Source: Durusdinium trenchii (lineage: Eukaryota > Sar > Dinophyceae > Suessiales > Symbiodiniaceae). Taken from it: a DNA stretch of 64,000 nucleotides. Shown piece by piece: positions 39,046 through 51,961 of the stretch. The stretch covers positions 417,194-481,193 of the forward strand of contig CAXAMN010001237.1 of assembly GCA_963970005.1 (NCBI GenBank), given 5' to 3'. Position 1 is the stretch's first letter; each line of letters begins with the position of its first letter. A program made the translations under genes and the position numbers. Below the pieces are notes generated by a model. That model searched no databases. It had not been told where the DNA came from and saw only the letters and a program-made list of their open reading frames with translations.

Positions 39046-42000
39046 ACAGCAAGCAGCAAGGAGCAGCAGCTGATGCGTGGCATTAGTATGGGAAAGTATT
39101 CATGAGGCAGCTTGATGAGATGTGTAGCTCATTGGCCATCTCCAAGAGCGCAGCAGACCCTGTCACACTCACCCACTCACCCGTCCGCAGGGGGGTGGCG
39201 GGGGGTCCATAAGATTGATTTAATCAATTATTTCGGGTTTTCGAGGCGACGTCCACCCCGTCATTTTACTTGCTAAAGCAAGAGCAACTCCAGCTAGCTG
39301 AGGCTAGCTTTCGTGATCAAATCGATATCAAAGATTCAAGACCTGGGCCCCATCATTTTACGCGTTCCTTCGCACTGTTGTCCTTCTTTCCTGGCTATGT
39401 TGCTCCTTCCCTTGAGGTGACAAATGTTCTCAACGTCTCCCTTTCTGGATCGCCAGACCGGGGCAACTTCACTGTTTTTAGTTCATGGCAAACAGTCGTA
39501 AGACAACTGTGACAGCTTTTTCACCTGGCCTCTTTTGAGGTGTTGGCAGCTTTTTCAGGTGAAGGAAGCACCGGGGGAAGGAGGAGCCTCGACAGCTGGC
39601 TGCTCAGCTGCTGGTGTGGGAGGCGTGCCACTTGGGCTGGGCAAGGCAGCCACTTCCTCCACCGTGTTCATCGCTCCCTTAGCCCATTGAGTAGCGACCT
39701 GACATTGCAACAGCCAAGTAGACTCTAAGTAGACTAAGTGGGAAACAGAAACCTCATCATCCTCTTTGCCATTTCCAATCTAGAGAAGGCTCCAACCAAC
39801 TGCTTACTTATCTCAGTTTTTCTTTCTCCGAAGACCCTCGGATCGATGATTCACAGCTACGCGCGGTCAACGTCCCGGTCATCTTCACTGCCTGAAAGTG
39901 AGAAGTTTCTTCAGCCTGAAGGCTAAGGTTTTCAGCTTTTGAGCCTGCATATTAGCTTTGGACCATGAAGCCTCAGTTCCAGAAGAGGTTGCCACCGATC
40001 TGAACACCCCCTAAGAACGAGAATGACGAGCAGCAAGCATGTTTCTACGACCAAGCTTTGGGCTACGCATGTGTCCATTACCCACACATGAAAAGCGTTC
40101 AAATCTGTGATTCACCAAACAATGTGAAACGACACAAAACAATGACCCGCGAGTATGACATGACCTGATGGTATGATCGACAACGTGAACGAGAGGATGT
40201 CACTGTGAAAGTAAAAATAACATGGGGAACATTCCCCTCCGTGGCCCTCTTTTTCGAAGCGTTCCAGGTGATTTGACCAGTCTCAGGCCAGTCACAAAGA
40301 CGACCCATTTTTTCGGAGCGATCCTCAGATCCCCCCCCGCTGGTCACAAAAAGCTGGTCTCCTGTCCTCAGAAATGGCCGCCATGTCCAGGTGACGTATT
40401 TTTGGAAAGCAATGACACCTGGCGTGGTGATCTGTGCCCTGGCACAATGCCCTTTTGACTGGTGGGAAAAGCAGGATGGCAAACTCTTATCGTGACCACT
40501 GTGCACTTTTTGGGCAGCGAATAGGTCATACTTCGGGGCAAAGAGATGTGGCCACGCACATTCATGAATCACCAGCAGCTTTAAGCATCGAGTTGCAAGT
40601 TTAGACCTTTCCAAGTTTGGCTTGTAGCAAATCAGTTCGGAATCAACTGCAGTCACGCAGGTGACAGTTGGACCGTGTCCAGTTAACCTTTAATTTGGGG
40701 GGTTCGTTGGACACCGTGAAACTCCGACCGAAAGCAATTGGTTAGAAATGAAGGTGTGCAATGCATGAAGCAATTTTTTTCCAAATGCTTTTCATGGTTT
40801 TTTCCAATATGTTTTAAGCATTTTCAAGCCACATCTACTGAAGAGGCCTCTTTGGTAGAGGTGGCGAATTCTCGAGTTGGCATAAGTCAACGGAATCATC
40901 TAAGTATGAAATATGTCCCAAACCTGCAAACTGTCAAACTTGGTCAGCAAGTCCCATCCACTTGCAACAAAGCAACCTCAGGACTCAAGTCCACAGAGCT
41001 CGCACAGCTCGAGTCTAAGAAATGCGTGCGACCGGGGAGCAGGCTTTCATTTTTTGCCGCCAAGGCCTTTCTTCCAGACCATTCTGTGTGTCAGATCTGC
41101 TTGCGCATGCGAATGCCTGTGAATGCCTGCGAATGCCGAATGCCATGCGACTCTGGTGATGAGGATCTGTGTCGCAAGACCTAAAAGACTCTCACAGCGT
41201 GAGAGGTGTGGCAGGTGCGGGGCAAACCCCGTCATCTCACCCATGTGCAGAAAAGTCTCTCAGCTGCGTCTGTCGAAACGGTCGTCTGTCAACGGTCGAG
41301 GCCGCGAAAGTTGCTCTTTTTGCATGGCCAAAGGCCTCACATGGTAACACCATGGCAACACCATGGTAACACCTTTCTGGTAGAGTCAAAATATTTTTTG
41401 TATCTATGCGTTCCTCTAGAGTAAAGGCCATCGCTATTAAGTTCCATTCCATTGGGTTCCTTTTGCTATTCGATGTGTGTATCGTGTTCAACAAATGATC
41501 AGTACAAAACTGATGAAATACAAAATCCTGCACTTTCTGGGAATCACTGGGGCGCACGCTTGGCGTTTGCGTTTCATCTCATGCAGCTCCTACCGTTTGA
41601 TGTTTGCATGCAAAACCCCCTGTACGACCTACCCTGTTACTCGCACATAGCATGTGGGAGGCTCCGAAGACTTGAGCTGGCCTAGGTCTAGGTTTGTTAG
41701 CTGCCTATGGTCGTCGCACACCATGGGGATCGTTCCCCCAAGGAGAAGGCTAAGGATCAAGAGGCTGGTCAGATCCTTTGGCGCTTCAACTGCAGGCACA
41801 TCTCACCAATCCAACTTGCGTCATCGCATTCTTTGCCGTCTTTACATTGCTAAGTCGGAATCTGGGTCACAGCTGCTCTGTAAACCTGGTGGCAATTTGC
41901 TTCATCGTTTTGGCCTGCAGTTCCTTGCATTTCCTGGCAGTTCCTTCCATGTCATGCATGACAACTGTGGCAAGCAATGTAGAGTTATCTGTGAGACCGT

Positions 42001-42512
42001 TCCTCTCCTACAAGTGGCTGGGACGCCCGAGACCGTCCTGCGCAGGCCACCGATGAACCCGCAAAGTGGGCCGACGATGTCTGCAGGGGTCGGGGGTCGC
42101 TTCCGGGCCCTCAGCATGTCAAGCTCATTGCAAGAGCACCTAACTCAACTTGGCGAAGGTCAAAGGGGGAGAAGTCCACCTTGGGCATTCTGCTTGTTCG
42201 TTGGTCGAGCCGAAGAAGAAGCGACAGCAGCGAACTATGAGCATCTCACTTCCAAATGCCAAAGACTTAAGTAACATCTTGCACCATGTCCTTGGGATCT
42301 ACGGTTCCAAAACCAGCTCTTCCAGCTCCGGAACTAGCTGTCCATCCACCCAGCTCCGGTCATCGGTTTCGGAAGACACCCCTGCGCAGCAGGGTGGCTG
42401 AGGTGGGTCAAGTGTCGTCAACCGGACGGTCAACCTGGCTCACATCTTTCGTTCACACCTTGACCAGTCGACCCACAGAGCTTCTTAGCTTCTGCCGGTC
42501 AAAGGTCAGCTC
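39046..42512. other. Unassigned region, ORFs doubtful
   Basis: Candidate frames are minus 40,099-40,656 (185 codons), plus 40,738-41,184 (148 codons, with a Cys-rich end CQICLRMRMPVNACECRMPC) and plus 41,654-42,274 (206 codons). None shows a family signature, and the opposite strand is open in places. The Cys pattern near 41,090-41,150 (C-x2-C, C-x-C) is the only hint of a structured domain. Short repeats include 'caacaccatggtaacacc' near 41,347-41,372. Confidence 0.3.
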
Positions 42513-43187
42513 ATGCTTTCCCCTCGAGTCAGCGTTTCGAAGAAACTCAGGCCGAAGCCGCGGGGACCACGGGGACCACGGACCGAAGCCGCGGAGACCT
42601 GCGTCGAACGACGTGGCGCCGACCGAGGCCGATCCGGGGGTTGGTCGACCTGCGAAGTGGTTCCGACCTGGGCCGGGTGCGGCGGGTCATTGGTCTCGTC
42701 TGTCCAGCGATTGGACGGACGGATGTCGGACAGAAAGCAACATCAAACACGGCTCACACGGCTCCTAACCAGTCAGCCACCACGACTCCCTTGGCGAACT
42801 TTGTACCCACACTGCCTGCACGATCTGGTCTGGTGCGGAGTGCCGTGGTCTGGTCAGATAAGAGGTCTGACTTGTACTTCAGCACTTGAACCAGCAGAGA
42901 CGCGCTCTGGTTGGAGCCTTGGTGCGTCCACAGGAGGTTCCCACACAAGGTTCCTCCCCGATGGACCACATGACTCTGGTCACTCACTTGGTGTTAACGT
43001 TGTCTTCGCCTCAAACCGTACCCGATGCCTGTCAGGTCTTTCCAGAGGTGTCTTGCAGCAGCGAGAGAACAAACTGCCGCAGCAACGCGACGAAGATATT
43101 GTTTGGGTCTGCAGAGTCGGCTCGCTTTCATTGCACAAAGGACAGCACAAAAGTCTGGCTGAGGAAAGGAAGGCAGGACTACTTTGA
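42513..43187 (+). other. Long ORF, probably not a gene
   Basis: A 224-codon frame in G/C-rich DNA, rich in Arg, Gly and Pro at the start ('gaccacggggaccacggacc' type repeats near 42,563-42,590). Two further plus frames and one minus frame overlap it. No domain or coiled coil is seen, so coding status is unsupported. Confidence 0.25.
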
Positions 43188-44760
43188 GTCACGGAGATTG
43201 CGTTGACCAGAAACATGGGTGGAAAGAACAGGCAAAATCATGTTTGCGGTGCTTGCAGTGGAAGGTCCAACTACTGGCATGCAAGCTTGCTGCTCTTGAG
43301 TGCACGCACTTGTTCAGGACGAGTGAACCTTTGCCTGAAAGCCTTCATCCATCCGTACAGAACTAGTTTGAAGGAGACTGGGCCTTGGCCTTGCCAACAT
43401 CCTCTGTATCGAAAGTTCAGATCGAATCTTCGATCATCTGTTGTTTCGTCATGCTGAGTCATCTTCGCATTGGGCTACGGAACTTCTTCATAGCTGGATG
43501 CATCGGGCGCCGAAAGCCATGTTTTTCGCAGGCCCGCCGAGGGTTTCAGCGGTGGTCTTCCCGGACAGGTGGCAACGACTGATTGCTCGGGAAGCGGGCC
43601 ATCGCTTCGAGGTTGGAGGCCATCACACTATTAGGATGGAGCCCATTGCAAAGTAGGCAAAGTGATGTGAAGCACATGAAGCTGCGATCACTGCGATGCA
43701 TGTGGATCTTTCGGTAGAAGGGTGTCTCGGTCAAGGGGTCACCCGAAGGGCAGGCGCCCTAGCATCAAACAGTCTCACTCCCCAAACAAGAGGTGTAACT
43801 GTTAACCCACGACATGAAGGGAAAGAAGGCGACAACAAAACCGGTGAGTCACAGATGTGTTTGATGTCCGGGTGAGGTGCCAAGCCGCTTACGATGACGG
43901 GCATTTGGACGGGTCCGGCTCAGTCGGACCGCTTCAGCTGCGTTCATTGAAAAAGAGAGCCTTCGTTTCGTTCATCGATGGAGCGAGCTACATGCTTAAA
44001 TCACTCTAAGTTCTGTAGGCTGTAATAAGCCCTGACGGCGGATCTGGCCCTCAAGACGCCTTCAGCTCTCGAGGCCCTTCACCATCGATGCGAAGCAGTC
44101 TTGGGCCTTAGGGGTCGCCACTGTCTTAGGCCTCAGGAGTCGAGCGTTACAGGAGTTGGCGAGGACGGAAGTCCGTCCCACCATCTTCTTTGAAGTGAAA
44201 AAGTGGCGATGGCCTCCACCCCAGAAACCGATGGCCTCCCACTGAGGAACACATCTCAGTTTTCTGCGGCCGATGCGCAAAGAGTGTGAACTAGTGTGAA
44301 CAGGACCAGTCAGACCAGTGCTTCCCACTCTCCGAAGTTTCGTGGAATTCTCTCGTGCCTTGTTGAGCTCTCTCAAAGTTGTTCTAAGTTTCAGCCTTCA
44401 ACGTCTCAACCTCTCGCCAACGGCGACGGGTTCCCGCGACGCCGGCGTTCAACGGTCTCCAAACGGCCGGCTCAACGGCCACCGGCTTTCGCTTCTGGTT
44501 TCGATCTGTTCGAACCACAACGGTGCCGAAGAGCGGTCCCGGATCGGTCGCTTTCGTGGTGTTTTCTCTTCGCCAGGATGCACTGGGTCAAAGATCGAAG
44601 TGAGAACACCTCGGCTCCGCCGCAAAGCGTGGAACACTGGAAAAAGCCAGAACACCGGCCTAGCCGCCGACGGACAGGACGGATGTCCTGGCTGGACAGC
44701 CAGGCACATCGGTCCCAACATGGATGAGACTTGCATAAAATGGTCTTCTGGAACTCAGGC
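43188..44760. other. No gene assigned
   Basis: Includes a degenerate pair of the GCGATGGCCTCCAAC repeat at 44,205-44,245 ('gcgatggcctccacc', 'ccgatggcctcccac'). Frames of 95-200 codons at 44,296-44,920 overlap on both strands and carry no motif. Confidence 0.35.
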
Positions 44761-44762
44761 TG

Positions 44763-44987
44763 GTGAAAGAGAGGATCGAACAATTAATTACTGCTCCCTG
44801 GTTCTTTTCCTGCCTTCGCCACGTTCCTTTCTCTCAGACAGCATTGACCCAAAAGCGTGGTGTCTCCCTCACACAAGGCGATGCCCACTGGCAAGTGATG
44901 TTCGCGTGTCACCGCGCTGAACCCAACTTCAAGCTGTGCGAAAAGCTTTGGCAGTATCCCTTCATAGATGCGTTGCACCTCCGATAA
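44763..44987 (+). CDS. Possible terminal exon, unknown protein
   Basis: A 74-codon plus frame whose last 35 residues read like protein: QGDAHWQVMFACHRAEPNFK followed by LCEKLWQYPFIDALHLR and a double stop (TAA TAA). It is followed by 'aataaaatcc', a generic A/T-rich word. Its start is uncertain, and an upstream splice acceptor is likely. No family recognised. It lies about 100 bp upstream of the next exon-like frame (45,088), on the same strand. Confidence 0.3.
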   Translation: MKERIEQLITAPWFFSCLRHVPFSQTALTQKRGVSLTQGDAHWQVMFACHRAEPNFKLCEKLWQYPFIDALHLR

Positions 44988-45087
44988 TAAAATCCATGAA
45001 AGCCTAAACATGCTGGAGACAGCGAAGTTGTTAATGACTTATTAAGTTAAAGCTCACCTTCAAAACGATCCGGCTGATCATACCACC

Positions 45088-45450
45088 ATGGTTGTCATGC
45101 TCCCTCGTGGATACGACATCCGCGCAACCAGCAAGTGCCAAGGGTGTGCATTCAAGAATCATGCTGGAACAGCATTTAGCTTGACAACAGCACAAAGAAC
45201 ATCAAAGAAGCAGAACCAAAACTTCTTCGGGGGTGCGACCTCGAAGGAAACAACAATTGTTCGTTGCAGTTTCACAATTTTGGTCTCTTTCAGTACGTTT
45301 GCGCGAGAGTCCACAACATCAAGAACACTTCAAGGGGAATACGTATCCAAAGCGGAAACTGCCGGATATTTGATTGTCGCCAGGCTGTCTATGCTAAAGG
45401 CTCCACCAAAGTTGTAAAGCAAGAGTCAACAGTGCTGGCTTTGTCCAAGC
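45088..45450 (+). CDS. Exon-like frame leading into duplication copy 1
   Basis: From ATG 45,088 one frame reads LPRGYDIRATSKCQGCAFKN. From about 45,288 another, better supported by its duplicate, reads QYVCARVHNIKNTSRGIRIQ and then CRQAVYAKGSTKVVKQESTV. That second frame ends at TAG (45,456). A GC donor at about 45,449 ('gcatgtagg') joined to the acceptor 'gtgttcag' at about 45,684 would extend it in phase with a segment containing DKLDRFNDTCPDKIPEWCAD and ending RPKHIEAA, then TGA. The alternative is a single 129-codon ORF (45,463-45,852) in another frame. Product unknown. Compare the copy at 48,381. Confidence 0.35.
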
Positions 45451-45935
45451 GCATGTAGGGTCATGCAACAGCCGGGGCACAACCTCTTCAAGCGTTCCAT
45501 TGAACCGATGGACCTGCGTAAGCAACACCCAGCCGGACTGATCTTGGATCTCATTCGCACTTGTAAAGACCAAGATGTTCAGGCTGAAACAAAGTTGCCA
45601 CTTTGGGGTGAACATGAATATGGTCAAGCAGCAAACTGCATCCCAGCAGGCATGCCAGACTCATTTTCAAGTTTACGTGTTCAGCTGAGGATTGCATGTT
45701 GGATAAGTTGGATAGGTTCAACGACACATGTCCTGACAAAATCCCAGAGTGGTGTGCTGATGAGCGTCTCAGCTTTACAAGATATGCAGGCCGTCCCAAA
45801 CATATTGAAGCAGCATGAGCTAGTTTACCATAGCGCTGCACCTGACTTCTAAATCATCCGAATTGCACTAGGACACCAAGTTAGTGCGGAGTGTCTACGG
45901 CTAAGAAAGGCTTGTTGTGAAGGTGGCTAATGACA
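45289..45935 (+). repeat. 647-bp direct duplication, copy 1
   Basis: Highly similar to 48,381-49,033 in the same orientation, 3,092 bp apart. Most differences are in the first 180 bp. The remaining 460 bp shows only a few substitutions and one 6-bp (gaatat) difference. Confidence 0.93.
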
Positions 45936-47765
45936 CCCGTGGGATGCATTTCTCTGCCCTGGCTGAACTTCCTCTTGGTCTTGGAGCTCTATGAAGTATA
46001 CTAAGGCTGTGGAAGGATCGCAGCAAGGCGCAGAGCTTCTTCAACTCCAATGATCTGCCAGTTCTCTCAACGCAACGCAGGGACTCATGCCTTCATGCAG
46101 CCCAACAGCGACTTCAGGACGTTGGGTGTCATCAAACCACGGAAACTTGGCTAGTTGGCAAGTCGACTTGCTCCAAAGCGTGCAAGCCGAGGAAAAGCGC
46201 TCATGGGACATTCACGTCCGAATCGAAAGAAAGCCAGATCCTGTGGCCGGTGGCTTGAGGAGAAGAATGAGAAGAAGGTAGAGCCAGGTTGCTGTGTGGT
46301 CAGAGCAAGGGTCAAGCAAATCGAAATACTTCAACGATTCAATGGTGAAACCGTCCCAAAGCTTGGGTTCACTTGGGCATCGTCGTCACATTCGCTGAAC
46401 TCTCCGTGCTGGAAAAGTTGTCAGCGAAGCCTGCGATTTCTTTTGTGCGCCCTCAAGACACCTCCGAGTCCCCAAAAAGGGAGGGAGGGCAGTACCGGCA
46501 GGGTGATGGAAGAGCGGTCAGATTCCAAAGTCAGCACTCCAGATCGGTTCCAAAGCTCTCAGCTAATGACGCCGGCCTTTCTACTTGATGCTTCCCATGT
46601 GGCACTGTGATTTCACGTGCACAGCGTACCAAAGAGTGCCGCCTTTGTTGGCCTTTGTTGTCTTTTTTGGTGGATGAGAATGCATCACTGCAGGCAAGCC
46701 ACTCACCACCAGCACCTGCTCTGACACAGCATGGGACAAGCTAGAAAAGGGTCGATCAGGAATCGACCACGCGCTTGTTTCAGGGCATGTCCCCTTGAAT
46801 CATTCTGTTGGCTCCACCCTCAAACAAGCAACTTTCAATATCACACTTGAATGTCCAGCCAACATCTGACCGACGCACAACTGGAGGACTTCGACTTCAC
46901 AAGCTTCTCTCCTCAACTTCGGTTTTCTGACCACGCGGAAGGACGGTAGTCGACTGTCAAGATTTCACACACATCTTTCAATAGGATTGTTGGACAAGTC
47001 GGAAAAGTCTTAGGAGGGTCAAGGGTTTAGGGTCACACTAGGCGAGGTCAAGGTCTCGTCCACGCGGTGAGAGACCTCGGTCTCCTCGCGTCTCTCACGA
47101 ACGGCACTCTTGGCCCTGTTGATCGCCTTGCAGCTTGCTTCGGGCCTGAGTGGTCTGCCATGGTCTGCCTACCTGCCAAGTGAAAAGACTTGAAGAGATT
47201 GAAGGTGAACTAAGGTGTAGAATGCTTGCAACAGCTCTTAGACCATGCACGCATCTTCTGATAGTCACTACCCTACAGATGCATGGCAGGAGGCGACAAT
47301 TCCTTGCAACAGTGCAGTCTCCAAGGAACCAATGCAACTGCTAGGCTGAAGGGCTTTGCAGGCTTTGCCATCTGAACATACCTGAGTCAACTTCCGCATC
47401 AACTGACCTTGGTCACTTGCTGGAAGGAATGACACAGCGGGATCGCATGCTGAAATGAAATCCTACGGTACACAACTGTTGAAATCAGGAAGCAAGCCAA
47501 AAGCCCCGCTTTTGAGCTTTGCCCTTTCTGCAAGAGCCCCAGCAAGCCTGCAACAATGAGGGCCCTCATGCCAGGCTTGGACCGCGCGAGCCAAACATGC
47601 GAAGTGAAATTTTGCTTCCAGCACCTAGTCTAGAGGATTCTGACTCTGGATTCGTCATGCAGGAGCCCAGTGTTAGCCTTTAGAAAGGCGTAGAATTCTG
47701 ATGAACCTCACCTGGAGGCGATGAAGTGATTTGAAGGAACACATCCTTTCTTTCATTCCCAAAAC
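45936..47765. other. No gene assigned
   Basis: Frames at 46,087-46,610 (plus) and 47,095-47,337 (minus) lack motifs. A plus stretch near 46,140-46,260 reads NLASWQVDLLQSVQAEEKRS and could be a small exon. Confidence 0.3.
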
Positions 47766-48089
47766 TTGCCAAAGGTCGATTCTGCCACCAGGTACGACGA
47801 TGAGCACTCGATGAGTTGGATCGCTCTGCGCTCGTTGGACCGACAGGTGGACCTCACACGCGGTCACCCGTCCGACCTCGAGGTACGCAGAAGCAACGTG
47901 ACCCGGGTCAGACCCGATGGTGTTCGGACACAGAAGACAGGACCCGAAGGTGTCAAGACCCGCAGACAGAAGGGCTTCGTCAAATCGGAATCTGCTGTAA
48001 GCCAGTGGCACGGCATGGTGGAAAGCGACATCGGCGTCGTTTTCACGAAATGGTTCGACAGGTATCCGTCCAGGCTGCGCTTGCAGTGA
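47766..48089 (+). CDS. Doubtful ORF, unknown
   Basis: A 107-codon plus frame, Arg- and Asp-rich, ending VSQWHGMVESDIGVVFTKWF then DRYPSRLRLQ and TGA. The end looks more protein-like than the beginning. A second plus frame (47,816-48,364) overlaps it. It precedes duplication copy 2 by 300 bp. No family recognised. Confidence 0.22.
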   Translation: MPKVDSATRYDDEHSMSWIALRSLDRQVDLTRGHPSDLEVRRSNVTRVRPDGVRTQKTGPEGVKTRRQKGFVKSESAVSQWHGMVESDIGVVFTKWFDRYPSRLRLQ

Positions 48090-48380
48090 GGATTCTTGCG
48101 GAATGCTGCAGGTTGCAAAGACTCAAGAAGTTAGCACGAACTCTTGAAACCATGTGTCCACCATGTCAGCATTCCACTCACCATGTAAGACCTGCACCTG
48201 CACCCGCGCCTGTGCACCAGCACCATCCGGGCACTGCTGCTGTGTACCACGCTGTGGGTCTGAAGCTTTCAGAGTCGGTTGCGAGTTTCTCCGTCACTTC
48301 GCCATGTCGACCTCACCGGTGTAGCTGGTCACCTTCGAGATTGACTCGACCGACACGCGAGTAATCTCTGCCCGGTTTCA

Positions 48381-49033
48381 TTCAGTACTCTTGCGCGAAA
48401 GTCCACAACCTCATGAACACTTCAAGAGGAACACATATCCAAAGCGGAAACTGCCGGATGTTTTATTGTCCCTGGGCTGTCTATGCTAGAGGCTCAACCA
48501 AAGTTGCAAGGCAAGAGTCAACAGTGCTGGCTTTGTCCAAGCGCATGTAGGGTCATGCAACAGCCGGGGCACGACTTCCTCAAGCGTTCCATTGAACCGA
48601 TAGACCTGCGTAAGCAACACCCAGCCGGACTGATCTTGGATCTCATTCGCACTTGTAAAGACCAAGATGTTCAGGCTGAAACAAAGTTGCCACTTTGGGG
48701 TGAACATGAATATGAATATGGTCAAGCAGCAAACTGCATCCCAGCAGGCATGCCAGACTCATTTTCAAGTTTACGTGTTCAGCTGAGGATTGCATGTTGG
48801 ATAAGTTGGATAGGTTCAACGACACATGTCCTGACAAAATCCCAGGGTGGTGTGCTGATGAGCGTCTCAGCTTTACAAGATATGCAGGCCGTCCCAAACA
48901 TATTGAAGCAGCATGAGCTAGTTTACCATAGCGCTGCACCTGACTTCTAAATCATCCGAATTGCACTAGGACACCAAGTTAGTGCGGAGTGTCTACGGCT
49001 AAGAAAGGCTTGTTGTGAAGGTGGCTAATGACA
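48381..49033 (+). repeat. 653-bp direct duplication, copy 2
   Basis: Counterpart of 45,289-45,935. It carries an extra 'gaatat' near 48,713. Where copy 1 has TAA in the 129-codon frame, copy 2 has CAA, so this frame is longer here (48,483-48,950, 155 codons: RSIEPIDLRKQHPAGLILDL and SALQDMQAVPNILKQHELVY). The spliced alternative (KVHNLMNTSRGTHIQSGNCR plus the DKLDRFND segment) is also preserved. Which one is translated cannot be decided here. Confidence 0.93.
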
Positions 49034-51961
49034 TCTGTGAGACGTCTGTGTTAGACCCCGCTTGCATTGTCTGCTGTTTGAGCTTTGTGAAGCTCACGAA
49101 TACAGTGGAAGGTGTGCAGCAAGTCCCATAGGTTCTTCATACATGCCTGGTCAAAGGACCTTCGCAGTACTTCTGAATCAGTCTTCTGCGAAAAAGCGCT
49201 GGACGCCAGCGGATGTTGTAAGCCGTGGACTTGAACTTTTTACTGGACGCGAACCGCGCGGCAGCTGCGCGGCAGCTGTAAATCACACTTCAAGTCTAAG
49301 ACTGTTATTGGGGTCTTTGGAGCGTCAAGAAATATCTCCCTCCAGCAACGACGAGGACTTTGCTAGCAATGGCCACACTGGCCTATTGAAGATCTCCTTC
49401 CCATCAACGCTTGCTAGTTGCCTTAAGAACAGCCATTTTTGGTCTGCACATCCTGACGACCGTTGGCCCACCTCTCATGCCCGTTGAGAATCTAACAGCA
49501 AGGGGCCTTCGGACCCAACACGACTGGATTCGCGCCCGAGGCATCAGCCCTGTCTACTCAATCGACTCTACTCGACCATGAAAAAGTTATCACATGTTCA
49601 TCGGAGGTAAGAAAAAAACACGATGTGCCAAAGGTGTCGACCATTCTGCAACTGCCACAAAGCGGCAGTTAAGACCACGTGCACCATGAGGCTCCCTCAA
49701 GCTTTGTACTACGCACATATAGCTTTGTACTACGCACAAAGACGAACTGGTTGGACGAAGAAGACGCATCAGAATTGAAGTGAGGTCAGAAAACACCAGG
49801 GAGACTGACGACGTCCGATCAATAAATGCCATCACTCCTTTGATAAATCTGCTAACTTAATTCCTGTCGTTTTGTTGGCACTGATCGCCGACACATCGAG
49901 CAACAGGTTTTCAAACAAACACATGGCCGACGGCAGCCGACGGCAGCCGACAACGCATGAAAGATGTTGGTGACTTTCTCATTATGAATCCATACTCCCT
50001 GTTGAGATCCTCATAAGCTCCCCAAGTGGCATTCTAATCAACTTCATGCGACGCAAGGGATCCAAGTGCAAGTGAGCACAACTGGTAAGTCAGCTTAACT
50101 AGTCAGCTTAGCTAAGCTGGGTAGCTGACCAGCAGATGCGGCTGTGGCCTTGCGGAATTCTTGTAACCCTGTGGTGGATGCTACTGGACATGCAATTAAC
50201 TGCTATGAAGAATGCCCCTCTAATGTTCTCTGATGTTGATTTATGTTGATTCATACTCTTGTCATGCCTGATCAGGGATCAAAAGCAAAAGCAACACGCA
50301 ACTTAAGCTCCTCATAGCTCCTCACCTCCGGTGAACCACTAGTTTTCTTCCAAAGGATCTTTAAAGCGAGACAGCCACTTCAACGGCAAGTGACCTTTCC
50401 AACCTATCAAACTGGCACGAATTGCTGAGACAATATAGATATAGACGCTTGCATCAGTAGTAGTTTTCAGTAGCTTCTATCATGTTTAGATTGTTACCAC
50501 TTGCTTTCTCCCTGAAGAGATTTTCAGCAAAACGGACTGGATGTGTAGAATTCTACCCACGTGCGAATTTTAAGCATGGAAAAGGAGCTCAATATATCGC
50601 AGTTACAGCGAGGCAAGGTCGATAAGCCTGATATCTCTAACGAGTCTCCTTGTGGCAAGGTCAACAAGGTTGCAAACGACATGTTGCGTGGCCCAACTCT
50701 CGAACGAAAATCTCAGGAAAGTCAATCGAGAAGTCCTCACACATGTTTTGTTATAATATATAGAGGGAAGACCTTTAAACACGCGAACACTTCAGGATTT
50801 GTAAGTGGGCTTTTTGCAAATTTCAAGTGCTCTTCTCTGCCTTGACTGTGAGAGGGATGAATAGCAAAGAGGGACTGATCTTTTCATTCACACAGATTCA
50901 AACAAACGCACTTTGCGAAAAGAGGCCAAACAAAGCTACCATCGGAGCGTAAAAACACCGCCTATCCAAAGCTGCAAAAATGATCCGATCCCTGGTCTGT
51001 GTTAAGCCGACAGCAAGGGCACCCGAACTTTGGAGCTCCAGCATCAACTCATCAAGCTTGGTCGTGCGAGGAAGGCGCCGCGGAAGAAGAACTGCTCGTG
51101 TAGAGAGTCATACTGCGCCGCGAAAGGGGGCATCCTGTTTTAGCGCACACGGTGTGTAGATTGCTGGGGAGAAAAGCTGCGTTTTAGCCGAAGCAATTCA
51201 CAAAGGAAAGGTCTTCAGAACGAAGAACATCTAAAGGGACAATCTTCAGCTGCCTCATCCTGGATCCTCAGCTGGGCTTTCTTTCGGATTCTTTTGGACT
51301 CTTGCTTGCGAGTTCCATAAGGAACACTTAGAAGAGGGTGACCAGTGCGACAAGGCCGACCCTTCATCTCTTGAGGATCTGTGGAATCTATGATCTGCAT
51401 CTGCATCGCCGGTCGATGCTCAAGGCAGTTAATCTGGTAACGCCGCAAACCAAGAACATCCAGTAATATCAAGTATATCTGTGTTTTCTATGGTGGATCC
51501 AAATATCTCTGGCTCTTGACATCAAAGACTCAATGTCGAAGTGGACAAGTGTCGCAACCCTGGTGTTCTCACTACTTCTTCTTTTCACGGTAAACTTCAC
51601 CTGGAGGTGCGACGGTCAGCCATGATGAGGCGTTAATCTTTGAAAACAGCCTGAAGCAACATCTGCACCTAACAACAACAAGCAACTCCACAAAGAGTCT
51701 TGCAGCAATCTGCCCTCATAGTCTCTCAAATTATACTCTTCATCTTCTCGAAGCTGCTTTCAAACAACTGCCAATCGTTGCCCCCGAGTCCGCTTGCCCA
51801 CAGTCAAATCTAGGTGTGCATCTAGGGGCTTGCGACCACATCTTCTTGTCGGCGCACAAATGGTCGTCCGCAGCGTGGTGAATGCTGCGGTAAATGCAGC
51901 GGTAAATCAAAGCCGAAAACAGTCCCGCATCTTCAAGCGAAGAACTGGAGAACCCCAGGCT
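49034..51961. other. No gene assigned
   Basis: A plus frame at 49,062-49,487 (141 codons, with KKRWTPADVVSRGLELFTGR) may be an exon running on from the duplication. Later frames (50,561-50,845 plus, 51,215-51,472 minus) carry no motif. Small repeats: 'cgacggcagc' at 49,928 and 49,938, and 'agctttgtactacgcaca' at 49,701 and 49,722. Confidence 0.3.
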
